Below are positions 56,817 to 64,000 of a stretch of 64,000 nt of DNA, in pieces. Location of the stretch: assembly GCF_008932295.1 (NCBI RefSeq), contig NZ_WBWA01000008.1:62001-126000 (forward strand). Direction: 5' to 3'. Made by a program: the position numbers and the translations under genes. Position 1 is the first letter of the stretch. The number at the start of each line of letters is the position of its first letter. The DNA comes from Brucella tritici (lineage in GTDB: Bacteria; Pseudomonadota; Alphaproteobacteria; Rhizobiales; Rhizobiaceae). The notes beneath the pieces are model-generated. The model was given only the letters and a program-made list of their open reading frames with translations, made no database searches and was not told where the DNA came from.

Positions 56817-57974
56817 TCATACCGGCTTCTTTCCGAATACCTTGATGTATTCCTCGACGCCGCCCTTGGCCAAAGCCTTGGCTTGCTTCACCCAGTCTTC
56901 ACGCTCGATGCGACCGTGGAAGCTGAGATAGCCGTCGACCCATTCGCGCTCAGCCTTCTTCCAGGAAGCGACCTGCTTGAAGGTGAAGATACCCAGCTCA
57001 TGCAGGGTTTCCTCGATCTTCGGGCCAACGCCGGAGATCAGCTTCAGATCGTCAACCGCTTCCGGACGCTCGATAGAAACCGGACGATTGGCATCGTCGA
57101 GCTTGAAGTTTTGCTTGGCTTCCACCGAAGCAGCCTTCTCGGCAGCCTTCGACACCTTGACATCCGAAGGCGTCTTGAGCGCCGGATCGGTTTCAGGTGC
57201 GTTGGTCACAGGCTTTGCAGCATTGGACGGAGCGACGTTCTTCGCTTCCTCGGCTGCTTTTGCAGCGGCTTCCGCCTTGGCCTTTGCTTCTGCTTCGGCC
57301 TTCGCCTTGGCTGCGGCGGCATCGGATGCCTTGCGGGTCTCAAGACCGACCTTCTTGTAGTCGAGATCTTCGGTCAGAGCGGTCAGGCCGCTGAGCGGCT
57401 CGGACGTCACGCGGTCGATCTGCGGACCCGGCTTGATGGTGTCGCCCTTGCCGGCTTCAAAAGCGTCGATGATCTCGGCAAGACGCTCCGGCGTCAGATC
57501 TTCATAGGCGTCCTTGAAGATCATGACCATCGGTGCATTGGCGCAAGCGCCCTGGCATTCCACTTCTTCCCACGACAGGGTTCCGTCGGCATTGAGCTCG
57601 AACGGGTCGTGGTTGATCTTGTGACGGCAGACATCCATCAGCGCTTCCGAACCACGCAACATGCATGGCGTGGTGCCGCAAACCTGAATGTGCGCGCGCG
57701 TGCCAACCGGCTTAAGCTGGAACTGCGTATAGAAAGTCGCGACTTCCAGAACGCGGATCAGCGGCATTTCGAGCATGCCTGCGACATGTTCGATAGCTGC
57801 CTTCGTGACCCAGCCGTCCTGCTCCTGCGCACGCATGAGCAACGGAATAACAGCCGACTGCTGGCGGCCTTCAGGGAATTTTGCGATCGTCTTGTGCGCC
57901 CAGGCCTGATTTTCCGCGTTGAACGCGAAAGCGGCTGGCTGGACGGCATCATCTGCGAGACGGCGAACGGACAT
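56817..57974 (-). CDS. nuoE: NADH-quinone oxidoreductase subunit E with C-terminal HhH extension
   Basis: NuoE holds cluster N1a. Residues 1-205 are the normal thioredoxin-like subunit, with Cys motifs VCGTTPCML (near residue 98) and ECQGACANAPM (near residue 139). Unlike the short form (about 170-230 residues), it continues: a low-complexity Ala/Lys/Glu stretch (about 217-250, AKAKAEAEAKAKAEAAAKA) that may form a charged helix, a linker, and a domain (about 310-385) with LKLISGVGPKIEETLHELGI, a helix-hairpin-helix motif. Long NuoE proteins of this kind are known in Rhizobiales; the role of the tail is not known. It overlaps nuoD by one base. Confidence 0.93.
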   Translation of the reverse strand: MSVRRLADDAVQPAAFAFNAENQAWAHKTIAKFPEGRQQSAVIPLLMRAQEQDGWVTKAAIEHVAGMLEMPLIRVLEVATFYTQFQLKPVGTRAHIQVCGTTPCMLRGSEALMDVCRHKINHDPFELNADGTLSWEEVECQGACANAPMVMIFKDAYEDLTPERLAEIIDAFEAGKGDTIKPGPQIDRVTSEPLSGLTALTEDLDYKKVGLETRKASDAAAAKAKAEAEAKAKAEAAAKAAEEAKNVAPSNAAKPVTNAPETDPALKTPSDVKVSKAAEKAASVEAKQNFKLDDANRPVSIERPEAVDDLKLISGVGPKIEETLHELGIFTFKQVASWKKAEREWVDGYLSFHGRIEREDWVKQAKALAKGGVEEYIKVFGKKPV

Positions 57975-59164
57975 CAGCGGTCAACCTCACCAAACACGAT
58001 ATCGAGCGAGCCAAGAATTGCCGACACGTCAGCCAGCATATGGCCGCGGCACAGGAAATCCATGGCTTGAAGATGGGCAAAGCCCGGAGCGCGCAGCTTG
58101 CAGCGATAAGGCTTGTTGGAGCCGTCCGAGACGAGGAAGACGCCAAACTCGCCCTTCGGGGCTTCAACTGCTGCGTAAACTTCACCGGCAGGCACATGGT
58201 AGCCTTCCGTGTAAAGCTTGAAGTGGTGGATGAGCGCTTCCATCGAGCGCTTCATCTCGCCGCGCTTCGGCGGCACAATCTTGTTGTCGGCATTGGAAAC
58301 CGGACCGACGCGCTCCTTGCCGAGCAGAAGATCGACGCACTGGCGCATGATGCGCGCCGACTGACGCATTTCTTCCATGCGGATCAGGTAGCGATCATAG
58401 CAGTCGCCGTTCTTGCCGATCGGAATGTCGAATTCCATCTCGTTGTAGCACTCGTAAGGCTGCGATTTGCGCAGATCCCATGCAGCGCCCGAACCACGAA
58501 CCATGACGCCCGAGAAGCCCCATGCCCATGCATCTTCCAGCTTCACGACACCGATATCGACGTTACGCTGCTTGAAAATACGGTTTGGCGTGATGAGGTC
58601 ATCAAGATTGTTGAGCGTATTGAAGAACGGATCGATCCATTTGCCGATGTCTTCAACGAGCTGATCCGGCAGGTCCTGATGGACGCCGCCCGGACGGAAA
58701 TAGGCTGCGTGCATACGCGCGCCACAAGCGCGTTCGTAGAACACCATCAGCTTTTCGCGCTCTTCGAAGCCCCAGAGCGGCGGCGTCAGTGCGCCAACGT
58801 CCATGGCCTGCGTGGTCACGTTGAGAAGATGGTTCAGGATACGGCCGATTTCCGAATAGAGAACGCGGATAACCTGACCGCGCTTCGGCACATCGATGCC
58901 CAGCAGGCGTTCGACGGCAAGCGCATAGGCGTGCTCCTGATTCATCGGCGCCACGTAATCGAGGCGGTCGAGATAAGGCACAGCCTGAAGGTAGGTCTTG
59001 GCTTCCATCAGCTTTTCGGTGCCGCGATGCAGCAGACCGATATGCGGATCGACGCGCTCGACGACTTCACCGTCGAGTTCAAGCACCAGACGCAGCACGC
59101 CGTGCGCGGCAGGGTGCTGCGGACCGAAGTTGATATTGAAATTGCGGACCTGAGTCTCAGCCAT
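57974..59164 (-). CDS. nuoD: NADH-quinone oxidoreductase subunit D
   Basis: The 49-kDa-type subunit (396 residues) that forms the quinone-binding pocket with Nuo[36 protein letters not shown]-like N-terminus (His of the quinone site in GPQHPAAHG near residue 15), [17 protein letters not shown] near residue 74, and the C-terminal [28 protein letters not shown] are standard. It starts with ATG at 59164, 17 bases after nuoC. Confidence 0.97.
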   Translation of the reverse strand: MAETQVRNFNINFGPQHPAAHGVLRLVLELDGEVVERVDPHIGLLHRGTEKLMEAKTYLQAVPYLDRLDYVAPMNQEHAYALAVERLLGIDVPKRGQVIRVLYSEIGRILNHLLNVTTQAMDVGALTPPLWGFEEREKLMVFYERACGARMHAAYFRPGGVHQDLPDQLVEDIGKWIDPFFNTLNNLDDLITPNRIFKQRNVDIGVVKLEDAWAWGFSGVMVRGSGAAWDLRKSQPYECYNEMEFDIPIGKNGDCYDRYLIRMEEMRQSARIMRQCVDLLLGKERVGPVSNADNKIVPPKRGEMKRSMEALIHHFKLYTEGYHVPAGEVYAAVEAPKGEFGVFLVSDGSNKPYRCKLRAPGFAHLQAMDFLCRGHMLADVSAILGSLDIVFGEVDR

Positions 59165-59181
59165 GTTCAGCTTCCTGTCGC

Positions 59182-59790
59182 TCAGTTCGTCTTTGCTTTC
59201 TCATCGCCCGGCAGAACGTAATCCGTTCCTTCCCATGGCGAGAGAAAATCGAAATTGCGGAATTCCTGGCGCAGTTGCACAGGCTCGTAGACGACACGCT
59301 TCAGCTCGTCGTTGTAACGAACTTCAACGAAGCCGGTGAGCGGGAAGTCCTTGCGCAGCGGATGACCCTCGAAACCGTAGTCGGTCAGGATACGGCGCAG
59401 GTCCGGATGGCCGGAGAACAGAACGCCGTACATGTCGTAGGTTTCGCGCTCAAACCATTCGGCACCGACGAAGACCGGCACTGCGGAAGGCACCAGCGTA
59501 TCTTCATCAGCCTGAACCTTGACGCGGATGCGCTGGTTCTGGCGTGGAGACATCAACTGGTAGACGACATCGAAACGCTTGGCGCGCTGCGGATAGTCGA
59601 CGCCCGAAATATCCGTCAGGTTGACGAACTGGCACTGCACGTCGTCACGCAGGAAAGTCAGAACGCTGATAATGCTCGCAGCCGGAACCGAAAGCGTCAA
59701 CTCGCCATAAGCAAGTTTCGCCTCTTCGATCGCGTCGCCGAGGCGTTCCTTGATATAGCCGGAAAGTTCACCGAGAGCTTCTTCGCTCAT
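59182..59790 (-). CDS. nuoC: NADH-quinone oxidoreductase subunit C
   Basis: The 30-kDa-type subunit (202 residues) of the peripheral arm. [40 protein letters not shown] (about 113-152) is the family signature. It carries no cofactor but stabilises NuoD. NuoC and NuoD are separate genes here, not fused as in E. coli. It starts with ATG at 59790, after a 119-base gap from nuoB that shows no gene. Confidence 0.97.
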   Translation of the reverse strand: MSEEALGELSGYIKERLGDAIEEAKLAYGELTLSVPAASIISVLTFLRDDVQCQFVNLTDISGVDYPQRAKRFDVVYQLMSPRQNQRIRVKVQADEDTLVPSAVPVFVGAEWFERETYDMYGVLFSGHPDLRRILTDYGFEGHPLRKDFPLTGFVEVRYNDELKRVVYEPVQLRQEFRNFDFLSPWEGTDYVLPGDEKAKTN

Positions 59791-59909
59791 TTTCCTAACT
59801 TCCTTCTTTAGAACTCACACCGCGCTTGCCATTGGGAGCCCCTTTTCAGGGGATGGCAGACAGTCGAACCCTAACAAAACTTGTCTTGCGCGAACCGGTC
59901 GATAACGGC

Positions 59910-60491
59910 TCAGCGCTCAATCGTACCCGTGCGACGGATTTTTTTCTGAAGCATAAGAATGCCGTAAAGCAGCGCTTCAGCAGTCGGAGGGCAGCCCGGA
60001 ACGTAAATGTCGACCGGAACCACGCGATCGCAGCCACGCACCACCGAATAGGAATAGTGGTAGTAGCCGCCGCCATTGGCGCAGGAACCCATCGAGATAA
60101 CGTAACGCGGCTCCGGCATCTGGTCGTAGACCTTACGCAGAGCGGGCGCCATCTTGTTGGTCAGCGTGCCGGCAACAATCATCACGTCGGACTGACGCGG
60201 TGATGCGCGCGGTGCAATACCGAAACGTTCGGCATCGTAGCGCGGCATGGAAATGTGCATCATTTCCACGGCGCAGCATGCGAGACCGAAGGTCATCCAC
60301 ATCAACGAGCCGGTACGCGCCCAGGTAATCAGAGCGTCAGCAGATGTGACGATGAACCCCTTGTCGGAAAGCTCGCTGTTCAGATCGTTGAAGAATGCAT
60401 CGTCGGAACCGACAGGCTTGCCCGTGCGCGGGTCAAGAATGCCCTTCGGCTGCGGAGCCACGAGCGTTGTGTTGGCTGAGGTCAATCCCAT
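59910..60491 (-). CDS. nuoB: NADH-quinone oxidoreductase subunit B
   Basis: The 193-residue PSST subunit with cluster N2, the last before quinone. Cluster ligands are the tandem Cys of [12 protein letters not shown] (near residue 59), [10 protein letters not shown] (near residue 124) and [14 protein letters not shown] (near residue 154). I chose the ATG at 60491, with AGGGAGC upstream inside the nuoA end, so the two genes overlap by ten bases and translation is coupled. The ATG-like opening at 60512 lies within nuoA. Confidence 0.96.
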   Translation of the reverse strand: MGLTSANTTLVAPQPKGILDPRTGKPVGSDDAFFNDLNSELSDKGFIVTSADALITWARTGSLMWMTFGLACCAVEMMHISMPRYDAERFGIAPRASPRQSDVMIVAGTLTNKMAPALRKVYDQMPEPRYVISMGSCANGGGYYHYSYSVVRGCDRVVPVDIYVPGCPPTAEALLYGILMLQKKIRRTGTIER

Positions 60492-60847
60492 TCCAGCGCT
60501 CCCTTCTTCCATTCATAAATGAAGCCGATGGTCAGAACGCCAAGGAACACCATCATCGACGCAAAGCCGAACCAGCCGATTTCACCAAAGGACACAGCCC
60601 ATGGGAAAAGGAAGGCGACTTCCAGGTCGAAGATGATGAAGAGAATCGACACCAGATAGAAACGGATGTCGAACTTCATACGGGCGTCATCGAAGGCATT
60701 GAAGCCGCACTCGTAAGCAGAAAGCTTTTCGGGGTCGGGCTGTCTATAGGCGACAAGAAACGGCGCAACCAGGAGGGCTACACCAATTACCATCGCAATG
60801 CCGAGAAAGATGACGATCGGCAGGTAGGAACTTAAAAGCTCGTTCAT
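60482..60847 (-). CDS. nuoA: NADH-quinone oxidoreductase subunit A
   Basis: The first gene of the complex I operon; a 121-residue, three-helix membrane subunit near the quinone entrance. Signatures are [41 protein letters not shown] (about 43-83), including the conserved Cys in the TMH1-2 loop and the acidic DLE in helix 2. It starts with ATG at 60847. The region upstream is the operon's promoter region. Confidence 0.97.
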   Translation of the reverse strand: MNELLSSYLPIVIFLGIAMVIGVALLVAPFLVAYRQPDPEKLSAYECGFNAFDDARMKFDIRFYLVSILFIIFDLEVAFLFPWAVSFGEIGWFGFASMMVFLGVLTIGFIYEWKKGALEWD

Positions 60848-61166
60848 GGTCCTTTATCCGGCTTGAATACGAGGCTGCGCCGCCTGTCATAAGCTTTTTG
60901 GAGCTGACGACCATGCGACACATTGCATCTGTGCAACCTCGTCGCCCCAAGCAGCTTCAAAAGGCATGCCGTGCGAACTAAGCGCTTTTCGCCGGGACGG
61001 TTATCGCAGCACGTGCGCAAGCGCAACCCCTCCGGCATGATCTATTGGGCAAAGACGAGCCAAGATGCTTAACAAGCTATGGCATCAAGCCCGCTTATCC
61101 CACTGAAAACCCCTATAACATGAAAAGATCATAATTTCGTGAGGAAAAGTCGCACGGACTGGTCGG
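60848..61166. other. Upstream region of the nuo operon
   Basis: About 320 bases without a gene, between nuoA and composite repeat copy 4. It should contain the nuo promoter, reading leftwards. I could not pick a single convincing box pair; an AT-rich stretch lies at about 61100-61140. No frame here has a ribosome site. Confidence 0.5.
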
Positions 61167-61335
61167 CCAAGTGGTCTGATTCCGACATTTGCATCCGCCG
61201 GATATGAGCGTCGAGCAAATGGCGGAATCAAAACGACCACTGGCCACTCTATATATCCAGTGAATTTTTTGGAATTTGACGTTTGAAACGAGGTTGATAT
61301 CGGGCAGATATCAAACGTCAAATTCAATCCACTGG
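61167..61335 (-). repeat. 168-169-bp composite palindromic repeat, copy 4
   Basis: Same orientation as copy 3, but the terminal CTAG has decayed to CCAA on the left and CTGG on the right, so this copy is the most diverged. Core palindromes with CCGACATTTGC and GACGTTTGA are still intact. Confidence 0.82.
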
Positions 61336-61410
61336 CAATTGCAGCGAGAATCAATTGCCTGCAACCTGGCAATGAAAGTTGTGGGTTTCAGCACTCGCTT
61401 TAAAATGAAC

Positions 61411-62595
61411 TCATGGAGCAGCCGAAGCCCCTGCCCCAACCAGCCTGCCCGGCAGATAAAGCACAAGCGAAGCGGCGCCCTTGATTGCGGAAGCACCGTC
61501 TGCCAGCACCGCCTGTCCCGTCGTCTGGTTTTCCTGTCCGTTCAAAGCGCCCAGCGACAGAGTGCCGTCGCTAACCAAAGCCATGAGCGATGGCGAGGAG
61601 GCAAAGACATTATGTTCGCCGCCATCCAAGTCGGTCGCATCTATCACCGCGATTCCATATTTCTGAAGCGTCGGAATGCTGGTGCCGCCCCCTACCCGCG
61701 CATGGCCGCCAGTGATGAAGGATGAGACACCAAGCGCACGATCGCTGCGCGATGTCATCACCGCTGTCGGATGCGGCATGGGATCGATATCCTTGATCTG
61801 CTTTTCGAAGACGTCGAGATCAATGTCCGGTGCGGCGAGCAACAGCGCACTGATGCGGCGCAGCACATTCTTTTCGCCGCGCAGCGACAGGGTCCTCAAG
61901 GCCTCCATGGTGACGAAACTGCCCATGGAGTGACCGACAAGAACGATGCGCTCAGCCTTGCTGCGGGCGACGAGTTCCAGCAATCGTGCCAGACCGTCGC
62001 GTGCGAAGTCCGCGCTATCGCGATCATAGACATAAAGGCCCAGATCGCCGCCCGACGGCCAGGCATATTCCACCGCCACCGACTTCATCTTGTAATCATG
62101 GACAAACTGCGCAGTGCGGAATGTGCTGTCGGCAAAATTATTGTTGTAGCCATGCACGAAGATCAGGATTTCCTTGTCCTTCGGTCCCTGCTTCGCAAGC
62201 GCTGCATTTAATTGTGCGAGAAACTGTTCTGCATTGTCGTAAGGCTGGAATGCGGTCGCAGCGAAATTTTTGGCGGGATCAGGCTTGTAGCCGGTCGACT
62301 CGACCTGCCCTTTGACATGAGCCGCCGGAATGCCGACATCGACCTGCGCAAAGTTCAGCGTGTCAGAGCGCTTTGAATTATACGGCTGCGAGAAATTATC
62401 CGAGCGCTGGCGGCTCGTCGCCACATAGATGGGAACCACCGCCGCCGGCTTCGCAGGCTTGACGATGGCGGCTTGCGCTGCGGCCACCGATTGCGGGCTT
62501 GAATGCGGCCCGTGCCACAGCACGGCGCGGGGCGAGCCACACCCGGCAAGAATCAAGAACGTTGCAAGCACAGCAAGATAAGCGTGTCGGGTCAT
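61411..62595 (-). CDS. Predicted lipoprotein, DUF900-type alpha/beta hydrolase
   Basis: A 394-residue protein with a lipoprotein signal (LAVLATFLILAGC; Cys19 acylated after the LAGC lipobox). The DUF900 hydrolase domain (about 65-320) has VPIYVATSRQR, EILIFVHGYNNNF near residue 145 (oxyanion region), and the nucleophile motif VLVGHSMGSFVTMEALRTL near residue 220 with its Ser. The Asp and His follow in DIDLDVF and GEHNVF-type stretches. Probably an esterase at the periplasmic side of a membrane; natural substrate unknown. It starts with ATG at 62595 and stands alone. Confidence 0.85.
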   Translation of the reverse strand: MTRHAYLAVLATFLILAGCGSPRAVLWHGPHSSPQSVAAAQAAIVKPAKPAAVVPIYVATSRQRSDNFSQPYNSKRSDTLNFAQVDVGIPAAHVKGQVESTGYKPDPAKNFAATAFQPYDNAEQFLAQLNAALAKQGPKDKEILIFVHGYNNNFADSTFRTAQFVHDYKMKSVAVEYAWPSGGDLGLYVYDRDSADFARDGLARLLELVARSKAERIVLVGHSMGSFVTMEALRTLSLRGEKNVLRRISALLLAAPDIDLDVFEKQIKDIDPMPHPTAVMTSRSDRALGVSSFITGGHARVGGGTSIPTLQKYGIAVIDATDLDGGEHNVFASSPSLMALVSDGTLSLGALNGQENQTTGQAVLADGASAIKGAASLVLYLPGRLVGAGASAAP

Positions 62596-62870
62596 CGTCG
62601 CAGCGATCCGTTCCTGTCATCCGATCCACGCGATTGAAAACAGGAAATTCGCTCCATGGCAATGCATTGGCGCTGCCATTGGCTTTTTGCAATGCGAACC
62701 ACTCCAGAGGGCCGACCGTCCGCGAGTGAAAATTCCGTTCTCATTTACGGGTAAAGTTGGAATGGAAACGTTCCAAATGCTGAAAGCTTTGCGAAGCCAT
62801 GCCTTCAGATCGCATTCGCCCCGGCTATCATGAAACATATGTCGGCCGAAGCATCACAAGGAGGTCACGC
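62596..62870. other. Intergenic region between the hydrolase and the 31-residue gene
   Basis: About 275 bases with promoters for both flanking genes presumably inside. Only GGAAACGTTCC, an eleven-base palindrome at about 62764-62774, stands out; I see no other gene. Confidence 0.4.
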
Positions 62871-62966
62871 ATGAGCCATTACCTGCTCGCCAGCGGCGAT
62901 CTTCTCGTCATTGCAGCGATCATTCTGTCGGTCGCCTATCTGTCCTGGAAGCAATTTTCCAAATAG
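62871..62966 (+). CDS. 31-residue single-pass membrane protein
   Basis: From the ATG at 62871 to the TAG at 62964-62966. AAGGAGG eight bases upstream is the best ribosome site of the window. The protein begins MSHYLLASGDLLVIAAIILS, continues as one hydrophobic helix and ends with the basic SWKQFSK, so the C-terminus is probably in the cytoplasm. I do not recognise a family. Being too short for usual gene finders, it may be missed in annotations. Confidence 0.6.
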   Translation: MSHYLLASGDLLVIAAIILSVAYLSWKQFSK

Positions 62967-63047
62967 CAGACATACGGTTCGGCGAAGCGGCTGCGCCCCG
63001 GCAATTCCCATGAAGTTTTTTGAAGAGAAGACGGCACCGTAAAACAG

Positions 63048-63270
63048 GCGGTGGGCGCCACTTTCGTGTCAACGTTCAATCTATCGATTTGTTGAAAGGA
63101 AAGTGGCGCGAGTGACGGGGCTCGAACCCGCGACCTCCGGCGTGACAGGCCGGCACTCTAACCAACTGAGCTACACCCGCGCATTTCTCGGCAACCTTGC
63201 GGCTGCGTCGCACCGGCGTTTCCGTCCGGTGTGAGCGGTCGTTTAAGGGGTTCTCGAACAAGTGTCAAGC
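63048..63270. repeat. 223-bp duplicated segment with tRNA-Asp, copy 1
   Basis: The tRNA gene plus about 55 bases on its 3' side and 90 bases on its 5' side are repeated 323 bases farther on. The flanks are nearly as conserved as the tRNA, so the duplication is recent or kept alike by gene conversion. Confidence 0.85.
63104..63180 (-). tRNA. tRNA-Asp (anticodon GTC), CCA encoded, first copy
   Basis: Read on the minus strand: acceptor GCGGGTG/CACTCGC with one G-T pair, D-arm GCTCAGTTGGTTAGAGT, anticodon loop CCTGTCACG with GTC, T-arm GGTTCGAGCC, discriminator G and encoded CCA. G73 and the GTC anticodon are the identity elements for AspRS. A second near-identical copy lies at 63427. Confidence 0.95.
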
Positions 63271-63370
63271 GCGTGTTTGGAGAAGAATTGGAATATTGTA
63301 AAAATCATTCACAGGGCATTTCAATGCCCTTTCACGATCAGCAATTCTGGCTTGAGAAAAAGTAAAAATG

Positions 63371-63593
63371 GCGGTAGGCGCCACTTTCGTGTCAACGTTC
63401 AATCTATTGATTTGTTGAGAGGAAAGTGGCGCGAGTGACGGGGCTCGAACCCGCGACCTCCGGCGTGACAGGCCGGCACTCTAACCAACTGAGCTACACC
63501 CGCGCATTTCTCGGCAACCTTGCGGCTGCGTCGCACCGGCGTTTCCGTCCGGTGTGAGCGGTCGTTTAAGGGGTTCTCGAACAAGTGTCAAGC
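63371..63593. repeat. 223-bp duplicated segment with tRNA-Asp, copy 2
   Basis: Matches 63048-63270 except for a few bases in the stretch beyond the tRNA 3' end. The 100 bases between the copies are unique and AT-rich. Confidence 0.85.
63427..63503 (-). tRNA. tRNA-Asp (anticodon GTC), CCA encoded, second copy
   Basis: Identical in sequence to the first copy over the whole 77 bases, including the encoded CCA. The two genes lie in the same direction and are probably processed from one transcript started near 63600. Confidence 0.95.
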
Positions 63594-63792
63594 AAGGGTC
63601 ACGAAGAAAGAATAAGAATTTTCGATTTTGCTGTCGAACGCCCGATTTCCGGGCTTTTTCAATGACATCAAACTTATCCACAAACCCGGCCAGCCCCCCG
63701 GAATCGAAGCAATTTTCAGAATCATCCACATCGCGCGTTCCGAAAGCCGCGCCTTACGGCAACTAGCAAACTCCAATTAGTTGCTTGATTTC

Positions 63793-63810
63793 ATACCAAC
63801 CGGTTGGTAT
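63793..63810. promoter_or_regulatory. Perfect 18-bp palindromic operator before tetR
   Basis: ATACCAACCGGTTGGTAT is fully self-complementary and lies 22 bases before the ATG of the TetR-type gene. TetR regulators typically bind such sites and repress their own gene. AAACCGGTTGGT-like sites with the ACCnACCGGTnGGT core are used by several regulators of this family that control efflux or aldehyde responses. Confidence 0.75.
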
Positions 63811-63832
63811 TGTTTTAATCAGGAGCAAGATC

Positions 63833-64000
63833 ATGGCACGCAAACAGAACCCGCAGACCCGTTCCAACCTGCTTGATGCAGCGTTGAGCGTTATTCGCAC
63901 CAAGGGTTACACCGCAACGACGGTCGATGACATCTGCACGAAGGCATCCCTGTCAAAGGGCGCTTTCTTTCATCATTTTTCCAGCAAGGAAGACCTCGCG
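63833..64000 (+). CDS. TetR-family regulator, 5' part only
   Basis: The gene runs past the window edge; 56 codons are visible. It begins MARKQNPQTRSNLLDAALSV and continues with the TetR helix-turn-helix (TVDDICTKASLSKGAFFHHF, about 31-50). AGGAGCAAG lies before the ATG at 63833. The ligand-binding part and the target genes are outside the window. The palindrome just upstream is the likely self-operator. Confidence 0.88.
   Translation, partial: MARKQNPQTRSNLLDAALSVIRTKGYTATTVDDICTKASLSKGAFFHHFSSKEDLA

Noticed and set aside
63048-63593. Repeat pair considered as a CRISPR or insertion sequence end
   Set aside because: Only two units, each containing a complete tRNA gene and no transposase; a simple duplication explains it.

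Overview
The window reads as chromosomal DNA of an alphaproteobacterium of the Brucella/Ochrobactrum group (order Hyphomicrobiales). The evidence is gene content and order: an acpXL to lpxXL cluster for very-long-chain acylation of lipid A, a SagA-type muramidase, a fourteen-gene nuo operon followed by birA, rnj, mce, proS, lolCE, lolD and dnaE, and split purC-purS-purQ and purL loci. Most of it is ordinary core genome, densely packed, with little sign of recent gene transfer.

Layout. Positions 1-177 hold the first 24 or so codons of dusA on the minus strand; the reading frame then departs from the family at the place where dusA-specific integrases recombine, so the left edge looks like the boundary of an integrated element lying outside the window. 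From 451 to 5241 come a HAD phosphatase, phnM with its DUF1045 partner, a KDG kinase and an aldose epimerase. From 5442 to 11489 are a membrane-anchored muramidase and acpXL, two ketosynthase-family genes, a dehydrogenase and lpxXL; one of the two ketosynthases lacks the active-site cysteine. From 11541 to 25590 are rpe, purB, small metabolic genes, purC, purS, purQ, a GST, a lipoprotein, a DUF1127 gene divergent from a MocR regulator, purL, bolA and grxD. From 25879 to 33387 are an efflux pump, an inositol-monophosphatase-like protein, ttcA, rpsD, an extensin-family protein, two small proteins, and an HxlR regulator divergent from an NAD(P)-binding protein. From 33571 to 45527, all protein genes lie on the minus strand: dnaE, a 28-residue membrane protein, lolD, a LolC/E permease, proS, a DUF1467 gene, mce, rnj and birA. 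From 45657 to 60847 lies the complete complex I operon, nuoA to nuoN, transcribed leftwards. The right end holds a lipoprotein hydrolase, a 31-residue membrane protein, two near-identical tRNA-Asp genes and the start of a TetR regulator with a perfect palindromic operator.

The genes work together in recognisable blocks: lipid A acylation (6577-11489), purine synthesis (purB, purC, purS, purQ, purL), BolA/glutaredoxin iron-sulfur handling next to purL, lipoprotein export (lolCE and lolD), and respiration (nuo, plus the F1-ATPase zeta inhibitor at 16380).

Between genes, four copies of a 168-169 bp composite palindromic repeat and many short hairpin repeats are scattered; one repeat supplies the stop codon of the GST gene. 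An intergenic plus-strand terminator with a perfect stem and nine Ts (41723-41749), with structured sequence before it, suggests a small RNA gene. I saw no CRISPR array, no insertion sequence and no rRNA. The items most worth a second look are the dusA boundary, the active/inactive ketosynthase pair, the candidate small RNA, the apparently leaderless MocR regulator and the possible dual-start (Tat or cytosolic) VOC protein.
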